Under the pieces are notes generated by a model, which saw only the letters and a program-made list of their open reading frames with translations, did not search any database and was not told where the DNA came from. A stretch of DNA of 7,367 bases. Source: Actinomycetes bacterium. GTDB taxonomy: Bacteria > Actinomycetota > Actinomycetes > Actinomycetales > Actinomycetaceae. This document shows positions 1-6,146 of this stretch, piece after piece. The stretch is from positions 1-7,367 of the forward strand of contig JAEZVQ010000106.1 of NCBI GenBank assembly GCA_023420745.1, in the 5' to 3' direction. Numbering within the stretch: position 1 is the stretch's first letter; the number at the start of each line of letters is the position of its first letter. The translations under genes were made by a program, and so were the position numbers.

Positions 1-79
1 GGTTGTGAGCCTCGACCCAGGCGAGGGCGTCGGTGCCGTCGATGTCGTCGAGGAAAGAATGCGGCGAAGTCTCAGTCAT
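1..79 (-). CDS. Prolyl oligopeptidase family (S9A) serine peptidase, N-terminal fragment
   Basis: Only the first 26 codons are inside the window; the gene continues past the left edge. Reading the minus strand from the ATG at 79 gives MTETSPHSFLDDIDGTDAL followed by AWVEAHN. The pattern F/YLDDIDG-x-DALAWVEAxN is the typical opening of S9A prolyl oligopeptidases and oligopeptidase B relatives, where the first residues pack against the beta-propeller. The catalytic Ser-Asp-His part lies outside the window, so activity cannot be judged. An in-frame ATG at 88 would add three residues; GGTAGG just before the ATG at 79 could serve as a weak ribosome binding site and favours 79. No signal peptide is visible, so a cytoplasmic peptidase is most likely. 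The gene diverges from the lipoprotein gene at 130 over about 50 bases. The assignment rests on a short stretch and is inference from family resemblance. Confidence 0.6.
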   Translation of the reverse strand, partial: MTETSPHSFLDDIDGTDALAWVEAHN

Positions 80-129
80 GCCTACCATGGTAATTCAGGG
101 AGAAAATCGCGGAAAATGGAGGAAAAATT
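80..129. promoter_or_regulatory. Short divergent intergenic region with lipoprotein RBS
   Basis: This roughly 50-base gap must serve both the minus-strand peptidase gene and the plus-strand lipoprotein gene. On the plus strand GGAGG at 118-122 stands seven bases before the ATG at 130 and is a strong ribosome binding site. The stretch is notably A-rich (several GGAAAA-like runs) compared with its surroundings. On the minus strand CATAAT (revcomp of ATTATG, 127-132) is -10-like for the peptidase gene, and on the plus strand TACCAT at 83-88 is a weak -10 candidate. Neither has a convincing -35 box, so the promoters are only suggested. Confidence 0.35.
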
Positions 130-765
130 ATGAGACGATCGCTGACTTCTCGAATCCAGTGCGCTGCTGGGCTGGGCGCGGCTGTGCTCCTTGCTCTCAC
201 TCTTTCCGCGTGTTCGAGTTCCGTCGGTGACGGCTCGGCCGCGGCGTCCACAACCGCCTCGGCAACTGCGTCGGCAAGCGCGCGTTCCAGTGATAACGCC
301 GGTGCCTCCGCCGACCCGAGTGGCACGGCATCGAGTGACACAGCGTCGTCGGGCGGGTCGGACTCTGCGGGTTCTACCGCGGGGGCGAACCCGCTGGCCA
401 GCTATCCGATGGAAGGTGCGGCAGCGCAGTGGACGAGTGTCGTCGTTGGGGGAGAAACGCATGACGCGCTCGTCCCGTCCGGGCGAGGTGGCGGATCGAT
501 TGTGTGGAAGCAGACGAGCGATATTGCACACCTGACGTTTGTTGCCGCAGTTCCCGACGGTTCCACCGTCACTGCGCCTGTCATTGTCAAGGTCGTGACC
601 GGTGACAATCGCCCGCCTGTCGTGGCCGAGGTGAGTGCCGGATCGCCGCAAACCCTCGATGTCGATACCGCGTCGGCGTCGGTAGTGAAGGTCGTGTGGA
701 GTGTCGAGGGGCGCCCCGGTTCCGGTGCTGATATCGCGTTTTACGACTTCACTGTTGAGCGCTGA
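130..765 (+). CDS. Putative secreted lipoprotein with Ser/Thr/Ala-rich linker and small beta-rich C-terminal domain
   Basis: This is a 211-residue exported lipoprotein of unknown function. A basic start (MRRSLTSR) is followed by a hydrophobic segment at about residues 11-25 and a lipobox LSAC with Cys28 as the lipidation site, so it should be anchored on the outer face of the cytoplasmic membrane. Residues 29-86 are a low-complexity Ser/Ala/Thr/Gly linker, the sort of segment that is often O-glycosylated in actinobacteria. Residues 87-211 look folded: alternating short strands, W101, an Asp-Gly turn, a VVTGDNRPP-like segment and a closing AFYDFTVE. The order of these elements loosely recalls NPCBM-type or other galactose-binding-like beta-sandwich domains, but this is a weak resemblance and I do not assign a ligand. 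The start is fixed by GGAGG seven bases upstream. The downstream neighbour clpB has its own promoter region, so an operon is unlikely. Confidence 0.75.
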   Translation: MRRSLTSRIQCAAGLGAAVLLALTLSACSSSVGDGSAAASTTASATASASARSSDNAGASADPSGTASSDTASSGGSDSAGSTAGANPLASYPMEGAAAQWTSVVVGGETHDALVPSGRGGGSIVWKQTSDIAHLTFVAAVPDGSTVTAPVIVKVVTGDNRPPVVAEVSAGSPQTLDVDTASASVVKVVWSVEGRPGSGADIAFYDFTVER

Positions 766-778
766 CCGGTAGGCGCTC

Positions 779-791
779 CATGCGGGGCATG
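779..791. repeat. Small inverted repeat after the lipoprotein gene
   Basis: CATGC-GGG-GCATG is a perfect 5-bp inverted repeat with a 3-base loop, 14 bases after the lipoprotein stop codon. It is not followed by a T-run, so it is at best a weak transcription terminator and may be chance. Confidence 0.2.
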
Positions 792-814
792 TGTGACGCG
801 AGTCATCGAGAAAA

Positions 815-845
815 ACAGAGTTGAGTGGAATAGACTCAACTTTGT
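815..845. promoter_or_regulatory. HAIR operator (HspR binding site) upstream of clpB
   Basis: The core at 820-840 reads GTTGAGT-N7-ACTCAAC, a perfect 7-bp inverted repeat with a 7-base spacer. The established HspR-associated inverted repeat of actinobacteria is CTTGAGT-N7-ACTCAAG; only the outermost base pair differs, and it is changed symmetrically in both arms. The symmetry extends outward: bases 815-826 and 834-845 match as inverted copies at 11 of 12 positions. HspR is the MerR-like repressor of the dnaK operon and clpB in Streptomyces and mycobacteria, and it works with DnaK as corepressor. The position about 70 bases before the clpB start is as expected. The hspR gene itself is not in this window. 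Confidence 0.9.
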
Positions 846-852
846 CGGTGTT
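827..852 (+). promoter_or_regulatory. Sigma-H/SigR-type promoter of clpB
   Basis: GGAAT at 827-831 and GTT at 850-852 are separated by exactly 18 bases, matching the GGAAT-N18-GTT signature of promoters read by the ECF sigma factors SigR (Streptomyces) and SigH (mycobacteria and corynebacteria), which respond to heat and disulfide stress. The -35 box lies inside the HAIR spacer, so HspR and sigma-H RNA polymerase should compete for the same bases. Transcription would start near 858-860. In Mycobacterium tuberculosis clpB is known to be in both the SigH and HspR regulons, which supports the reading. TAGACT at 831-836 could be an overlapping housekeeping -10 box (start near 843), but I see no good -35 for it. 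Confidence 0.75.
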
Positions 853-853
853 G

Positions 854-901
854 TCCCTCAGTAGAACACATCGAACACTGTCGATCTCAGACAGAGAGGG
901 A
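854..901 (+). promoter_or_regulatory. clpB leader with possible Shine-Dalgarno-sequestering stem
   Basis: The clpB ribosome binding site is GAGGGA at 896-901, seven bases before the ATG. Its exact complement TCCCTC lies at 854-859, so a 6-bp helix could hide it. Inside this loop ATCGA (870-874) and TCGAT (881-885) form a second 5-bp stem with a 6-base loop. A sigma-H transcript starting near 858-860 would lack most of the upstream strand, whereas a transcript starting near 843 would contain it. The helix is short and could be chance; the function is inference. Confidence 0.3.
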
Positions 902-908
902 AGAACTC

Positions 909-3503
909 ATGGAACACCAGTCGTTGACAACGCGCGCACAGCAGGCGCTGTCCTCTGCTGTTCAGGCGGCATCCGCTGCCGGAAACCCCACCGTCGAACC
1001 ACTGCACCTGCTCGAAGCACTACTCGAGCAGGAAGACGGCATCGCCCTCGCCCTCCTCGACGCTGTCGGCGCATCTCGACGTGACGTCGGGGCGCGGGTG
1101 CGCAACGCTCTCGTGGCACTCCCGTCGTCAAGCGGCACGTCGGTGACCCGACCCGTCGCCTCGCGCGCCCTTGACGCAGTCCTCGTCGATGCGCGCCAGC
1201 GAGCGGCTGCTCTCGGGGATGACTACACCTCAACCGAGCATCTCCTCATCGCCATTGCTCACGCTGGCGGTGACGCGGCAGCGGCACTGACCGCCGCTGG
1301 GGCGAGCGCCGAGGTTCTCACCCAAGTGCTGCCCGGCATCCGCCCCAACCCGGTGACCAGTGCCGACCCCGAAGGCTCATTCGACGCCCTGGCGAAATAC
1401 GGGCGTGACCTCACCGAAATGGCACGCGACGGTAAGCTCGACCCCGTCATCGGGCGAGATTCGGAGATTCGTCGCGTCGTTCAGGTGCTGTCGAGGCGCA
1501 CGAAGAACAACCCGGTACTGATTGGTGAACCTGGCGTGGGGAAAACCGCCGTCGTCGAAGGGTTAGCGCAGCGCGTCGTTGCCGGCGACGTCCCCGAGTC
1601 GCTGAGGGATAAGACAATCATCGCGCTCGACCTCGCCGGGATGGTAGCCGGAACGAAGTATCGCGGCGAGTTTGAGGAGCGACTCAAAGCTGTCCTCAAC
1701 GAAATCACCAGTGCGAACGGGCAGGTCATCACTTTCATTGACGAGCTGCATACCGTGGTCGGGGCGGGTGGCGCCGAAGGGTCGATGGACGCGGCGAATA
1801 TGCTCAAACCGATGCTGGCGCGCGGTGAACTGCGGATGGTCGGCGCCACCACGCTCGACGAATACCGCGAAAATATCGAGAAGGATCCTGCTCTCGAACG
1901 GCGATTCCAGCAGGTTTATGTTGGAGAGCCCAGCGTCGATGACACCATTGCCATCCTGCGCGGTATCGCCCCGAAGTACGAAGCCCACCACAAGGTGACA
2001 ATTTCGGACGGTGCCATTGTCGCGGCCGCACAGCTATCTGACCGCTATATCACCGGTCGGCACCTGCCCGATAAGGCAATCGACTTGCTTGACGAAGCAG
2101 CGTCACGTCTGCGAATGGAGCTCGACTCCTCGCCCATCGAAATCGACGTACTGCGTCGGCAGGTCGACCGGCTGCGAATGGAAGAGTCCTATCTCACCGA
2201 ATCCGATCCCGACGGGGAGGATGCCTCCACCGCCGCGCAGTTGGAGAAGGTGAGGCGAGAACTGGCCGACCGGCGCGAAGAACTCGATGCCTTGACAGCG
2301 CGGTGGGAAGCGGAAAAAGCCGGTCGTAATCGCGTCGGCGACTTGCGCGTGACCCTCGACGAACTCAACACGCAGCTCGATCTCGCCATGCGCGAGGGAC
2401 GTTGGGAAGAAGCGGGACGACTGCAAAACGGCGAGATTCCGCGCGTGATGGCGGAGATTCGCGACCTCGAGGCTCGCGAAGACGCCGAGGAGCAGCCCGC
2501 CGCGCCGATGATTGCTGAAAAGGTCGGTCCGGGCGAGATCGCCGAGGTTGTCGAGGCGTGGACGGGGATTCCAACCGGGCGCCTCCTTCAAGGCGAGATG
2601 GACAAACTCCTCACCATGGAAGACACCATCGGGCGGCGTCTCATTGGGCAGACCGAGGCGGTGCGTGCGGTGTCGGATGCGGTGCGCCGATCGCGCGCCG
2701 GAGTGTCCGACGCTGACCGTCCTACCGGTTCATTCCTCTTCCTCGGGCCAACGGGCGTGGGGAAGACCGAACTGGCGAAGTCGCTGGCGGATTTCCTCTT
2801 CGACGACGAGCACGCGATTGTGCGTATCGACATGTCGGAGTACTCGGAAAAGCACGCGGTGGCGCGCCTCGTCGGTGCCCCTCCCGGGTACGTCGGATAC
2901 GAGCAGGGTGGGCAGCTGACGGAAGCGGTGCGGCGTCGCCCCTACTCGGTGGTACTGCTCGACGAGGTGGAAAAAGCGCATCCGGAGGTCTTTGACATAC
3001 TCCTTCAGGTGCTCGATGACGGGCGACTGACCGACGGTCAGGGGCGAACGGTTGACTTCCGCAACACCATCCTCGTGTTGACCTCCAACATCGGATCGCA
3101 CCTGCTTGTCGAACCGACGCTTGACCCCGAGGTCAGGCGAGAGACGGTGATGGCGGAGGTGCGTGCCGCGTTCAAACCCGAGTTCATCAACCGGCTTGAC
3201 GAGGTGCTGATCTTCGACGCGCTCAGCCCGGAGCAGCTGGCGAAGATTGTCGACATCCAGGTCGCGCATATGAGTGAGCGGCTGCGTGACCGGCGCATCA
3301 CACTCGACGTCACCGATGCGGCTCGGCAGTGGCTGGCTACCAACGGATACGACCCGGCGTATGGCGCGCGACCACTGCGACGCCTGGTGCAGCGCGAAAT
3401 CGGCGACGGTCTCGCTCGCATGATTATCGGCGGCGAGGTCGGCGACGACCAGCTCGTGCGCGTCGACGTCGAGGGTAGTGGACTCACCCTGACTGTCGAA
3501 TGA
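909..3503 (+). CDS. clpB: ATP-dependent disaggregase ClpB
   Basis: This is a full-length 864-residue ClpB (E. coli ClpB is 857), a hexameric AAA+ unfoldase that works with DnaK/DnaJ/GrpE in the cytoplasm to pull polypeptides out of aggregates. Domains in order: Clp N domain (about 1-145); first ATPase with Walker A GEPGVGKT at 206-213, pore-loop Y251, Walker B ITFIDE at 274-279 and arginine finger R331/R332; coiled-coil middle domain (about 405-530), which is specific to ClpB and separates it from ClpA/ClpC; second ATPase with Walker A GPTGVGKT at 613-620, pore loop GYVG with Y661, Walker B VVLLDE at 681-686 and the C-terminal GARPLRR sensor-2. No ClpP-binding IGF loop is expected or seen. 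All key residues are intact. The N-terminal [15 protein letters not shown] segment resembles mycobacterial ClpB. The ATG at 909 follows GAGGGA by seven bases. Control is by the HAIR and sigma-H elements upstream. Confidence 0.98.
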   Translation: MEHQSLTTRAQQALSSAVQAASAAGNPTVEPLHLLEALLEQEDGIALALLDAVGASRRDVGARVRNALVALPSSSGTSVTRPVASRALDAVLVDARQRAAALGDDYTSTEHLLIAIAHAGGDAAAALTAAGASAEVLTQVLPGIRPNPVTSADPEGSFDALAKYGRDLTEMARDGKLDPVIGRDSEIRRVVQVLSRRTKNNPVLIGEPGVGKTAVVEGLAQRVVAGDVPESLRDKTIIALDLAGMVAGTKYRGEFEERLKAVLNEITSANGQVITFIDELHTVVGAGGAEGSMDAANMLKPMLARGELRMVGATTLDEYRENIEKDPALERRFQQVYVGEPSVDDTIAILRGIAPKYEAHHKVTISDGAIVAAAQLSDRYITGRHLPDKAIDLLDEAASRLRMELDSSPIEIDVLRRQVDRLRMEESYLTESDPDGEDASTAAQLEKVRRELADRREELDALTARWEAEKAGRNRVGDLRVTLDELNTQLDLAMREGRWEEAGRLQNGEIPRVMAEIRDLEAREDAEEQPAAPMIAEKVGPGEIAEVVEAWTGIPTGRLLQGEMDKLLTMEDTIGRRLIGQTEAVRAVSDAVRRSRAGVSDADRPTGSFLFLGPTGVGKTELAKSLADFLFDDEHAIVRIDMSEYSEKHAVARLVGAPPGYVGYEQGGQLTEAVRRRPYSVVLLDEVEKAHPEVFDILLQVLDDGRLTDGQGRTVDFRNTILVLTSNIGSHLLVEPTLDPEVRRETVMAEVRAAFKPEFINRLDEVLIFDALSPEQLAKIVDIQVAHMSERLRDRRITLDVTDAARQWLATNGYDPAYGARPLRRLVQREIGDGLARMIIGGEVGDDQLVRVDVEGSGLTLTVE

Positions 3504-3514
3504 CCCGCGCGTAA

Positions 3515-3542
3515 GCTGGTTCCACACGGCTGGTTCCACACG
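3515..3542. repeat. Perfect 14-bp tandem duplication between clpB and the serine hydrolase gene
   Basis: GCTGGTTCCACACG occurs twice head-to-tail, at 3515-3528 and 3529-3542, in the 66-base gap after the clpB stop. GAACC at 3548-3552 is complementary to the GGTTC in either copy, so alternative small stems with either repeat are possible ahead of the hydrolase ribosome binding site. The likeliest origin is replication slippage. The unit matches no operator that I recognise. Confidence 0.85.
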
Positions 3543-3569
3543 GTCGAGAACCTCACGGGAGGAGAGCAG

Positions 3570-4445
3570 ATGACGCCGTCGACGAACATTCCCGACATTC
3601 CGTTTGAATGTGCGTGGGCGGCTCTGCGTTTTGACACCGCGATGCCAGTCGGTGACGCTCGGTCGTCGAGTGGGCTCACTGGTGTCGAGGTCGTTGATAC
3701 TGACGGCGACCTCGATGCCATCTACCCGCTGATGTCGGTGACGAAACTCTTTTCCGCGTGGGCGAGCCTCGTCGCCGTTGACCGCCACCTTCTCGCCCTC
3801 GACGATGAGATCGGTGACGCGGGCGCAAGTACGCGCGCGGTGACTATTCGCCACCTCCTCGCCCACGCCTCCGGGATGGCGTTTGACCGCCGCGAGTTTG
3901 TCGCCCAACCGGCGACGAAACGCATTTACTCCAATGCCGGGATCGAAACGCTCGCCGATCACGTCGCCGACGCGGTGGCAATGGGGTTGAATTCCTGGGT
4001 CGAGACGAGCGTCCTCGAACCACTCGGACTCGCGTCGATCCTCATTGACGGCTCACCCGCCTACTCCGGTGAGGGGAACCTCACCGACCTCGTGCGATTT
4101 GCCGGTGAACTCGCACGACCAACACTGATCTCACGCGAGCTTGCCGACGAGGCGCGATCCCCGGTTTTCCCCGGAATCCGAGGTGTCACCCCCGGGTATG
4201 GATCGGTGAGCGACAACCGTTGGGGGCTCGGTATGGAAATCAAGGGCAGCAAGACGCGCACCTATTTCCCACCGAGTGCCTCGCCGGCGAGTTTCGGTCA
4301 CTTTGGTCAATCCGGGTCCCTGCTGTGGATTGACCCCGAGGCGGGGTGTGGGCTGGTGTTCCTCGGCGCCCAACCGTTTAGCGACTGGCATCGCGACCAC
4401 TGGGCGGCGATGGGGGAGACGCTGCTGTTCAGTGACGCACGCTGA
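3570..4445 (+). CDS. Beta-lactamase-fold serine hydrolase (PF00144 type), cytoplasmic
   Basis: This is a 291-residue member of the class C beta-lactamase/penicillin-binding-protein-like/esterase superfamily. The catalytic motifs are in order: SxxK as S56-V-T-K59 (nucleophile and general base), HLLAHASGM around residues 95-103, YxN as Y120-S-N122, and the third motif as G-H244-FGQSG (HxG type, replacing KTG). Such proteins range from peptidases and esterases to true lactamases, and the substrate cannot be read from motifs. There is no signal peptide or lipobox, and at 291 residues it is shorter than the usual 350-450, so a cytoplasmic esterase or amidase is likelier than a cell-wall enzyme or antibiotic-resistance lactamase. 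GGGAGGAG at 3557-3564, five bases before the ATG, fixes the start. It may be co-transcribed with clpB (66-base gap without a clear terminator). It converges with xthA. Confidence 0.85.
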   Translation: MTPSTNIPDIPFECAWAALRFDTAMPVGDARSSSGLTGVEVVDTDGDLDAIYPLMSVTKLFSAWASLVAVDRHLLALDDEIGDAGASTRAVTIRHLLAHASGMAFDRREFVAQPATKRIYSNAGIETLADHVADAVAMGLNSWVETSVLEPLGLASILIDGSPAYSGEGNLTDLVRFAGELARPTLISRELADEARSPVFPGIRGVTPGYGSVSDNRWGLGMEIKGSKTRTYFPPSASPASFGHFGQSGSLLWIDPEAGCGLVFLGAQPFSDWHRDHWAAMGETLLFSDAR

Positions 4446-4475
4446 TCCGCGCTCCGCCGCCGGCGCTTCGCCTGC

Positions 4476-4490
4476 GCGAGTGCTACTCGC
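4476..4490. terminator. Hairpin at the convergent junction of hydrolase and xthA genes
   Basis: GCGAGT-GCT-ACTCGC is a perfect 6-bp inverted repeat with a 3-base loop. It lies between two convergent genes and covers the xthA stop codon (4483-4485). Being symmetrical it could act on both strands. It has no U-tract; actinobacterial terminators often lack one, but this also makes the call weak. Confidence 0.35.
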
Positions 4491-5301
4491 CGTCAATGGC
4501 AAAGTCGACGATCACCGGCACGTGGTCGGACGCGCCTTTGCCTTTGCGCTCGTCACGGTCAATCATTGCTGCTGTCGCGGTGCGGGCAAGCGCCGGTGAG
4601 GCATAGACGAAGTCGATTCGCATCCCCTCATTCTTCGGGAAACGCAGCTTCTGATAATCCCAGTAGGTGTAGTTCGACACCCGCTCGCGTGTCACTTCCT
4701 CGAAGCCGAGGTCAGCGAAGGCGGTAAAGGCTGCGCGCTCCGGTGCCGAGACATGGGTGAGCCCAGCGAATACTGACGGATCCCACACATCGTCGTCGCG
4801 GGGCGCGATATTCCAGTCACCGACGAGGGCAATCGGAGCCTCGGGGCATGTGGTGAGCTCGTCCGCCATGTCGGCACGCAAGGCATCGAGAAAAGCGAGT
4901 TTGTACCGGTAGTGGGGGTGATCGAGTGCGCGACCGTGTGGGACGTAGAGGCTCCACACCTCGACACCGCCGCAGGTGGCGCCAATGGCACGCGCCTCGA
5001 CAGGCGTGTCGGCGCCGGCGGGCACCGGGCCGGTATCGCGGTCGAATGCCGGCTGGCTGGGGAATGCCGTGCGCACGTTGTCGATGCCGATACGCGAGGC
5101 AATCGCCACGCCGTTCCACTGATTGAGCCCGGTCATCGCCACTTCCCAGCCGGCGGCGTGAAACTCCTCAAAGGGGAACTGGTCGGGGCGACATTTCAGT
5201 TCCTGCATCGCCAGCACGTCCGTGTGGGATCGGGCGAGGAAATCGAGGACGCGGTCGAGCCGCGTGCGAATCGAATTGACGTTCCATGTCGTGAGCCTCA
5301 T
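4483..5301 (-). CDS. xthA: Exodeoxyribonuclease III (AP endonuclease, ExoIII/XthA family)
   Basis: This 272-residue protein of the endonuclease/exonuclease/phosphatase fold (E. coli XthA has 268) should cleave DNA 5' to abasic sites and remove blocked 3' ends and mononucleotides in base excision repair. The catalytic set is complete: N7 in TTWNVNSIR, E34 in MQELKC (metal ligand, same numbers as E. coli), Y119 in LYVPHGR, D162 and N164 in VGDWNIAP, D230 in MRIDFVYAS, and the D259-H260 pair in SDHVP. I chose the ATG at 5301 because AGGGTGG (5307-5313, minus strand) stands five bases upstream; two in-frame GTG codons at 5310 and 5307 would lie within that ribosome binding site. The stop is TAG at 4483-4485. 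The gene converges with the hydrolase and diverges from the reductase gene over 37 bases. No SOS box was seen upstream. Confidence 0.95.
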   Translation of the reverse strand: MRLTTWNVNSIRTRLDRVLDFLARSHTDVLAMQELKCRPDQFPFEEFHAAGWEVAMTGLNQWNGVAIASRIGIDNVRTAFPSQPAFDRDTGPVPAGADTPVEARAIGATCGGVEVWSLYVPHGRALDHPHYRYKLAFLDALRADMADELTTCPEAPIALVGDWNIAPRDDDVWDPSVFAGLTHVSAPERAAFTAFADLGFEEVTRERVSNYTYWDYQKLRFPKNEGMRIDFVYASPALARTATAAMIDRDERKGKGASDHVPVIVDFAIDGE

Positions 5302-5326
5302 AGTCACCACCCTAACGGGCGCGGGC

Positions 5327-5339
5327 TAGTCTTAACCTG
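5327..5339 (+). promoter_or_regulatory. Leaderless promoter of the SDR gene
   Basis: TAGTCT at 5327-5332 fits the actinobacterial TANNNT -10 pattern and lies at -12 to -7 if the GTG start codon at 5339 is also the transcription start. No Shine-Dalgarno sequence precedes the GTG. Together these point to a leaderless mRNA, which is common in actinobacteria. No clear -35 is present (TCACCA at 5304-5309 is a poor match). Confidence 0.5.
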
Positions 5340-5358
5340 TGGGAACCGCACTCGTCAC
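5329..5358 (-). promoter_or_regulatory. Candidate xthA promoter overlapping the divergent -10 box
   Basis: On the minus strand GTGACG (5358-5353) and TAAGAC (5334-5329) are separated by 18 bases and resemble -35/-10 boxes (four matches to TTGACA). They would start xthA transcription near 5322. The -10 box overlaps the plus-strand TAGTCT box, so the two genes would share and possibly compete for the same site. The matches are weak. Confidence 0.25.
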
Positions 5359-6100
5359 CGGCGCGTCAGCCGGACTCGGAGAAGAATTTTGCTGGCAACT
5401 CGCCGCCGCTGGGCACAACCTCGTCATTGTCGCGCGTCGCGAGGAACGCCTGCGCGCCATCGCCCACCAGATTGAGCAGGCGAGTGGTGTGGGCGTCGAG
5501 GTGATCGTCGCCGACCTCGCCACACCCGAGGACGTCGAGCGGATCGCCAGGCGACTCGACAGCGTCGATCAGCCGGTGGGATTGCTCGTCAATAATGCGG
5601 GATTTGGCATCGGACACCCGTTCCTCGACGGTCCGATTGACGCCGAGATTACCGGTCTTGACGTGATGGTGCGTGCCACGATGATCCTGTCCTACCGTGC
5701 GGCACGCGCCATGTTCGCCCGCGGACGCGGCGCCATCCTCAACGTGTCATCCGTCGCTTCCGACACGGGGATGGGGACGTATTCCGCGCATAAGGCGTGG
5801 GTCAAAGCGTTTTCCGAGGGGCTGGCCGAGGAACTGCGCGGCACCGGCGTCACCGTCACCGCGGTGATGCCGGGGATGATGCGCACGGGATTCCACGACG
5901 TCACAGCTATCGACCCCGACACTGTTCACCCGATCTCGTGGATCGATCCCGAGGTTGTCGTCGACGAAGCGCTGGCGGCAGTGCGTCGCGGTCAGGTGCT
6001 ATGCACACCGACGTGGCGCTACAAGGTCACCTCGGCGCTGGTGAAATTCGCCCCACGCTGGGCTGTTCGCCGCGTCACCTCTCGCATCCCGCATATCTGA
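5339..6100 (+). CDS. Short-chain dehydrogenase/reductase (SDR), COG0300-like
   Basis: This 253-residue classical SDR is a Rossmann-fold NAD(P)-dependent oxidoreductase acting on an unidentified alcohol or ketone substrate. It begins directly at the first beta strand with TGASAGLG (residues 7-14, cofactor binding), then ARREERL after strand 2 (the arginines suggest NADP preference), D at the end of VIVADLA, NNAG at 85-88, the catalytic serine region NVSSVAS (S137/S138), and YxxxK as Y148-SAH-K152. PGMMRTGF follows as the PG motif. The stretch between the serine and Y148 is 10 residues rather than the common 13, a shortened loop that I associate with a subset of actinobacterial SDRs. The end of the protein is basic and hydrophobic (TWRYK...RIPHI), like COG0300 members that may sit at the membrane. 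The GTG start has no ribosome binding site and fits a leaderless transcript. The gene diverges from xthA. Confidence 0.92.
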   Translation: MGTALVTGASAGLGEEFCWQLAAAGHNLVIVARREERLRAIAHQIEQASGVGVEVIVADLATPEDVERIARRLDSVDQPVGLLVNNAGFGIGHPFLDGPIDAEITGLDVMVRATMILSYRAARAMFARGRGAILNVSSVASDTGMGTYSAHKAWVKAFSEGLAEELRGTGVTVTAVMPGMMRTGFHDVTAIDPDTVHPISWIDPEVVVDEALAAVRRGQVLCTPTWRYKVTSALVKFAPRWAVRRVTSRIPHI

Positions 6101-6146
6101 GCGCACGCGTTTTCATGGCGCCTCGCACGACCACCTCGCCCATAGG

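Noticed and set aside
72..651. Antisense open frames opposite the lipoprotein gene
   Set aside because: The plus-strand frame has a strong RBS, signal peptide and lipobox; the antisense products are low-complexity Arg/Ala-rich shadows of the repetitive linker.
871..885. LexA/SOS-box-like sequence TCGAACACTGTCGAT in the clpB leader
   Set aside because: The actinobacterial SOS box is TCGAAC-N4-GTTCGA; here the second half is shortened and the spacing is two bases too small, and clpB is not a typical SOS gene.
1353..1355. Internal GTG at codon 149 of clpB, as in the E. coli internal start for the short ClpB form
   Set aside because: The codon coincides by position, but no Shine-Dalgarno sequence precedes it (the upstream bases are C-rich), so there is no sequence support for a short isoform.
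2730..3962. Long antisense open frame (410 codons) across the end of clpB and the start of the hydrolase gene
   Set aside because: It is a GC-driven shadow: its protein is Arg/His/Val-rich with no recognisable domain, and it spans two well-supported genes and their gap on the opposite strand.
5301..5310. Upstream GTG starts (5310, 5307) for xthA
   Set aside because: They fall inside the AGGGTGG ribosome binding site that serves the ATG at 5301, and the ATG start places N7 and E34 exactly as in E. coli XthA.
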